From assembly GCA_012861695.1 (NCBI GenBank), contig JAAOOA010000033.1, positions 24,222,044 to 24,286,043 of the forward strand: a stretch of DNA of 64,000 bases, given 5' to 3'. The translations under genes were made by a program, and so were the position numbers. Below the pieces are notes generated by a model that was not told the origin of the DNA, did not search any database, and worked only from the letters and a program-made list of their open reading frames with translations. The stretch comes from Trematomus loennbergii (taxonomy: Eukaryota; Chordata; Actinopteri; Perciformes; Nototheniidae). Positions 63,217-64,000 of the stretch are shown here, one piece after another; the first letter of the stretch is position 1, and each line of letters begins with the position of its first letter.

Positions 63217-64000
63217 CAGTGGCGGCGCCAGAGATTTATTTTGGGGGTGCTGTGGGGTAGCTTGACGTTTCATAGAGGGTGCTCAAACATTTAGGGTTTC
63301 CCATTAATGTACCGGCGCTACAGTGGAATGTTCTACTGCAACACTCCCCACGCAAATACACAGTGTACCCGCGACTGTTACAATGAAGGCTCGATAATCA
63401 GCTCACGGCATATAAGTGTAAGCAGGGGTAAAGTGCTATTTTTATAGGTGTTGTGTTGACCTCACATAGGTCAACACATTTCTTTTAAATATTGAAGTTA
63501 AAAGCATCAATCTGGTGCACATAGAGATCTATGGATACATCTCTCAACACCCATTTGAAACAGAACTGTAAACAGATTTCCTTTTTCTTTATGGATATTT
63601 TACAAATCACCCTTTTAAACTGTATTCTTGTTTTACTGTCATATAGTATTTCAAACCTGTTTTTCATTTATTCTCTTATTTTTTTATAACTATAATGATC
63701 ATAAACGTGTGCCTCGGAAATAATTGTTTACATTATTCGTGACCAAAACGTTTGAGATCCACTGAGATAACTTAGACTAAAGTTAACTATCTAAACACTC
63801 AGAGTCCTTTAGTTCACTGAGCCTCTCAGTCTGACAGGAGAGGACTCTCCTCCACCTTGTTGTTGAAAAAGCTCCTTATATCCGTTAGCGTAGCTCGCTA
63901 GCACCAGAAGCTAACAACAACGATCTCCGGTACCGGTGCGCTCTTCTCTCTCTCGCTCGTGCATACACACAAAATGGCTCATTCCACACCCACACAGAGC
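63217..64000 (+). mobile_element. Second hAT-type left end plus dispersed repeat copy
   Basis: CAGTGGCGGCGCCAGAG at 63217 looks like another hAT terminus. From about 63478 the sequence closely matches 38935-39440 (ATCAATCTGGTGCAC, TCTCAACACCC, GGAAATAATTGTTTAC, GAGATAACTTAGACTAAAG), so this is a second copy of the same repeat. The window ends inside it. Confidence 0.55.

Overview
This window is nuclear DNA from a ray-finned fish, most likely a percomorph teleost. It has one vertebrate gene split by GT-AG introns, long (CA)n/(GT)n tracts, tRNA-derived SINEs with a fish-type 3' tail, decayed L2/Rex1-like LINEs, and many short DNA transposons (hAT, Kolobok/piggyBac, Harbinger, mariner types). 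No bacterial, plasmid or organelle signature is present. Transposon family names come from remembered end sequences and target-site duplications (TSDs), not from a database search.

The only gene I can support is msantd2 on the minus strand (start codon at 60119, stop at 54004-54006). It has four coding exons (60119-59691, 55818-55563, 55477-55414, 54913-54004) that join in frame to 552 codons. It encodes a Myb/SANT-like DNA-binding protein with a long conserved C-terminal region. Exon 1 lies in a CpG-rich, promoter-like block, and a complete hAT MITE sits about 157 bp upstream of the start codon. A repeat-poor 1.5 kb stretch below the stop codon is the probable 3' UTR.

Positions 1-52000 hold no recognisable exon and look like a gene desert or long introns. 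From left to right they contain: a 1.0 kb near-perfect foldback element (1260-2271); a LINE/SINE tail (3230-3478); a large inverted repeat pair (3641-5338 and 11503-12956); a hAT-type element present as an intact site (15907-16946) and again at 24759-28552, where a second element has jumped into it; a hAT MITE with a perfect 8-bp TSD (18609-18940); four copies of a small mariner-like MITE; a frameshifted LINE (22090-22830); two AT-rich 195-bp duplicates with no transposon hallmarks (33154-33348 and 35332-35529); a 1.6 kb element with about 100-bp terminal inverted repeats (41278-42854); and a nested stack at 46434-50969, where LINE, SINE, Kolobok-like and other elements sit inside one hAT MITE.

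The most unusual structure is a non-autonomous element present twice (25226-27895 and 43417-45379). It carries a tandem array of about 147-bp units (9 and 6 copies), each centred on an RFX X-box-like palindrome. Its 3' terminus is a hairpin, duplicated in tandem in the first copy. I found no RNA gene, CRISPR array or operon-like system. The window's main interest is transposon structure and possible regulatory content, not a new protein system.
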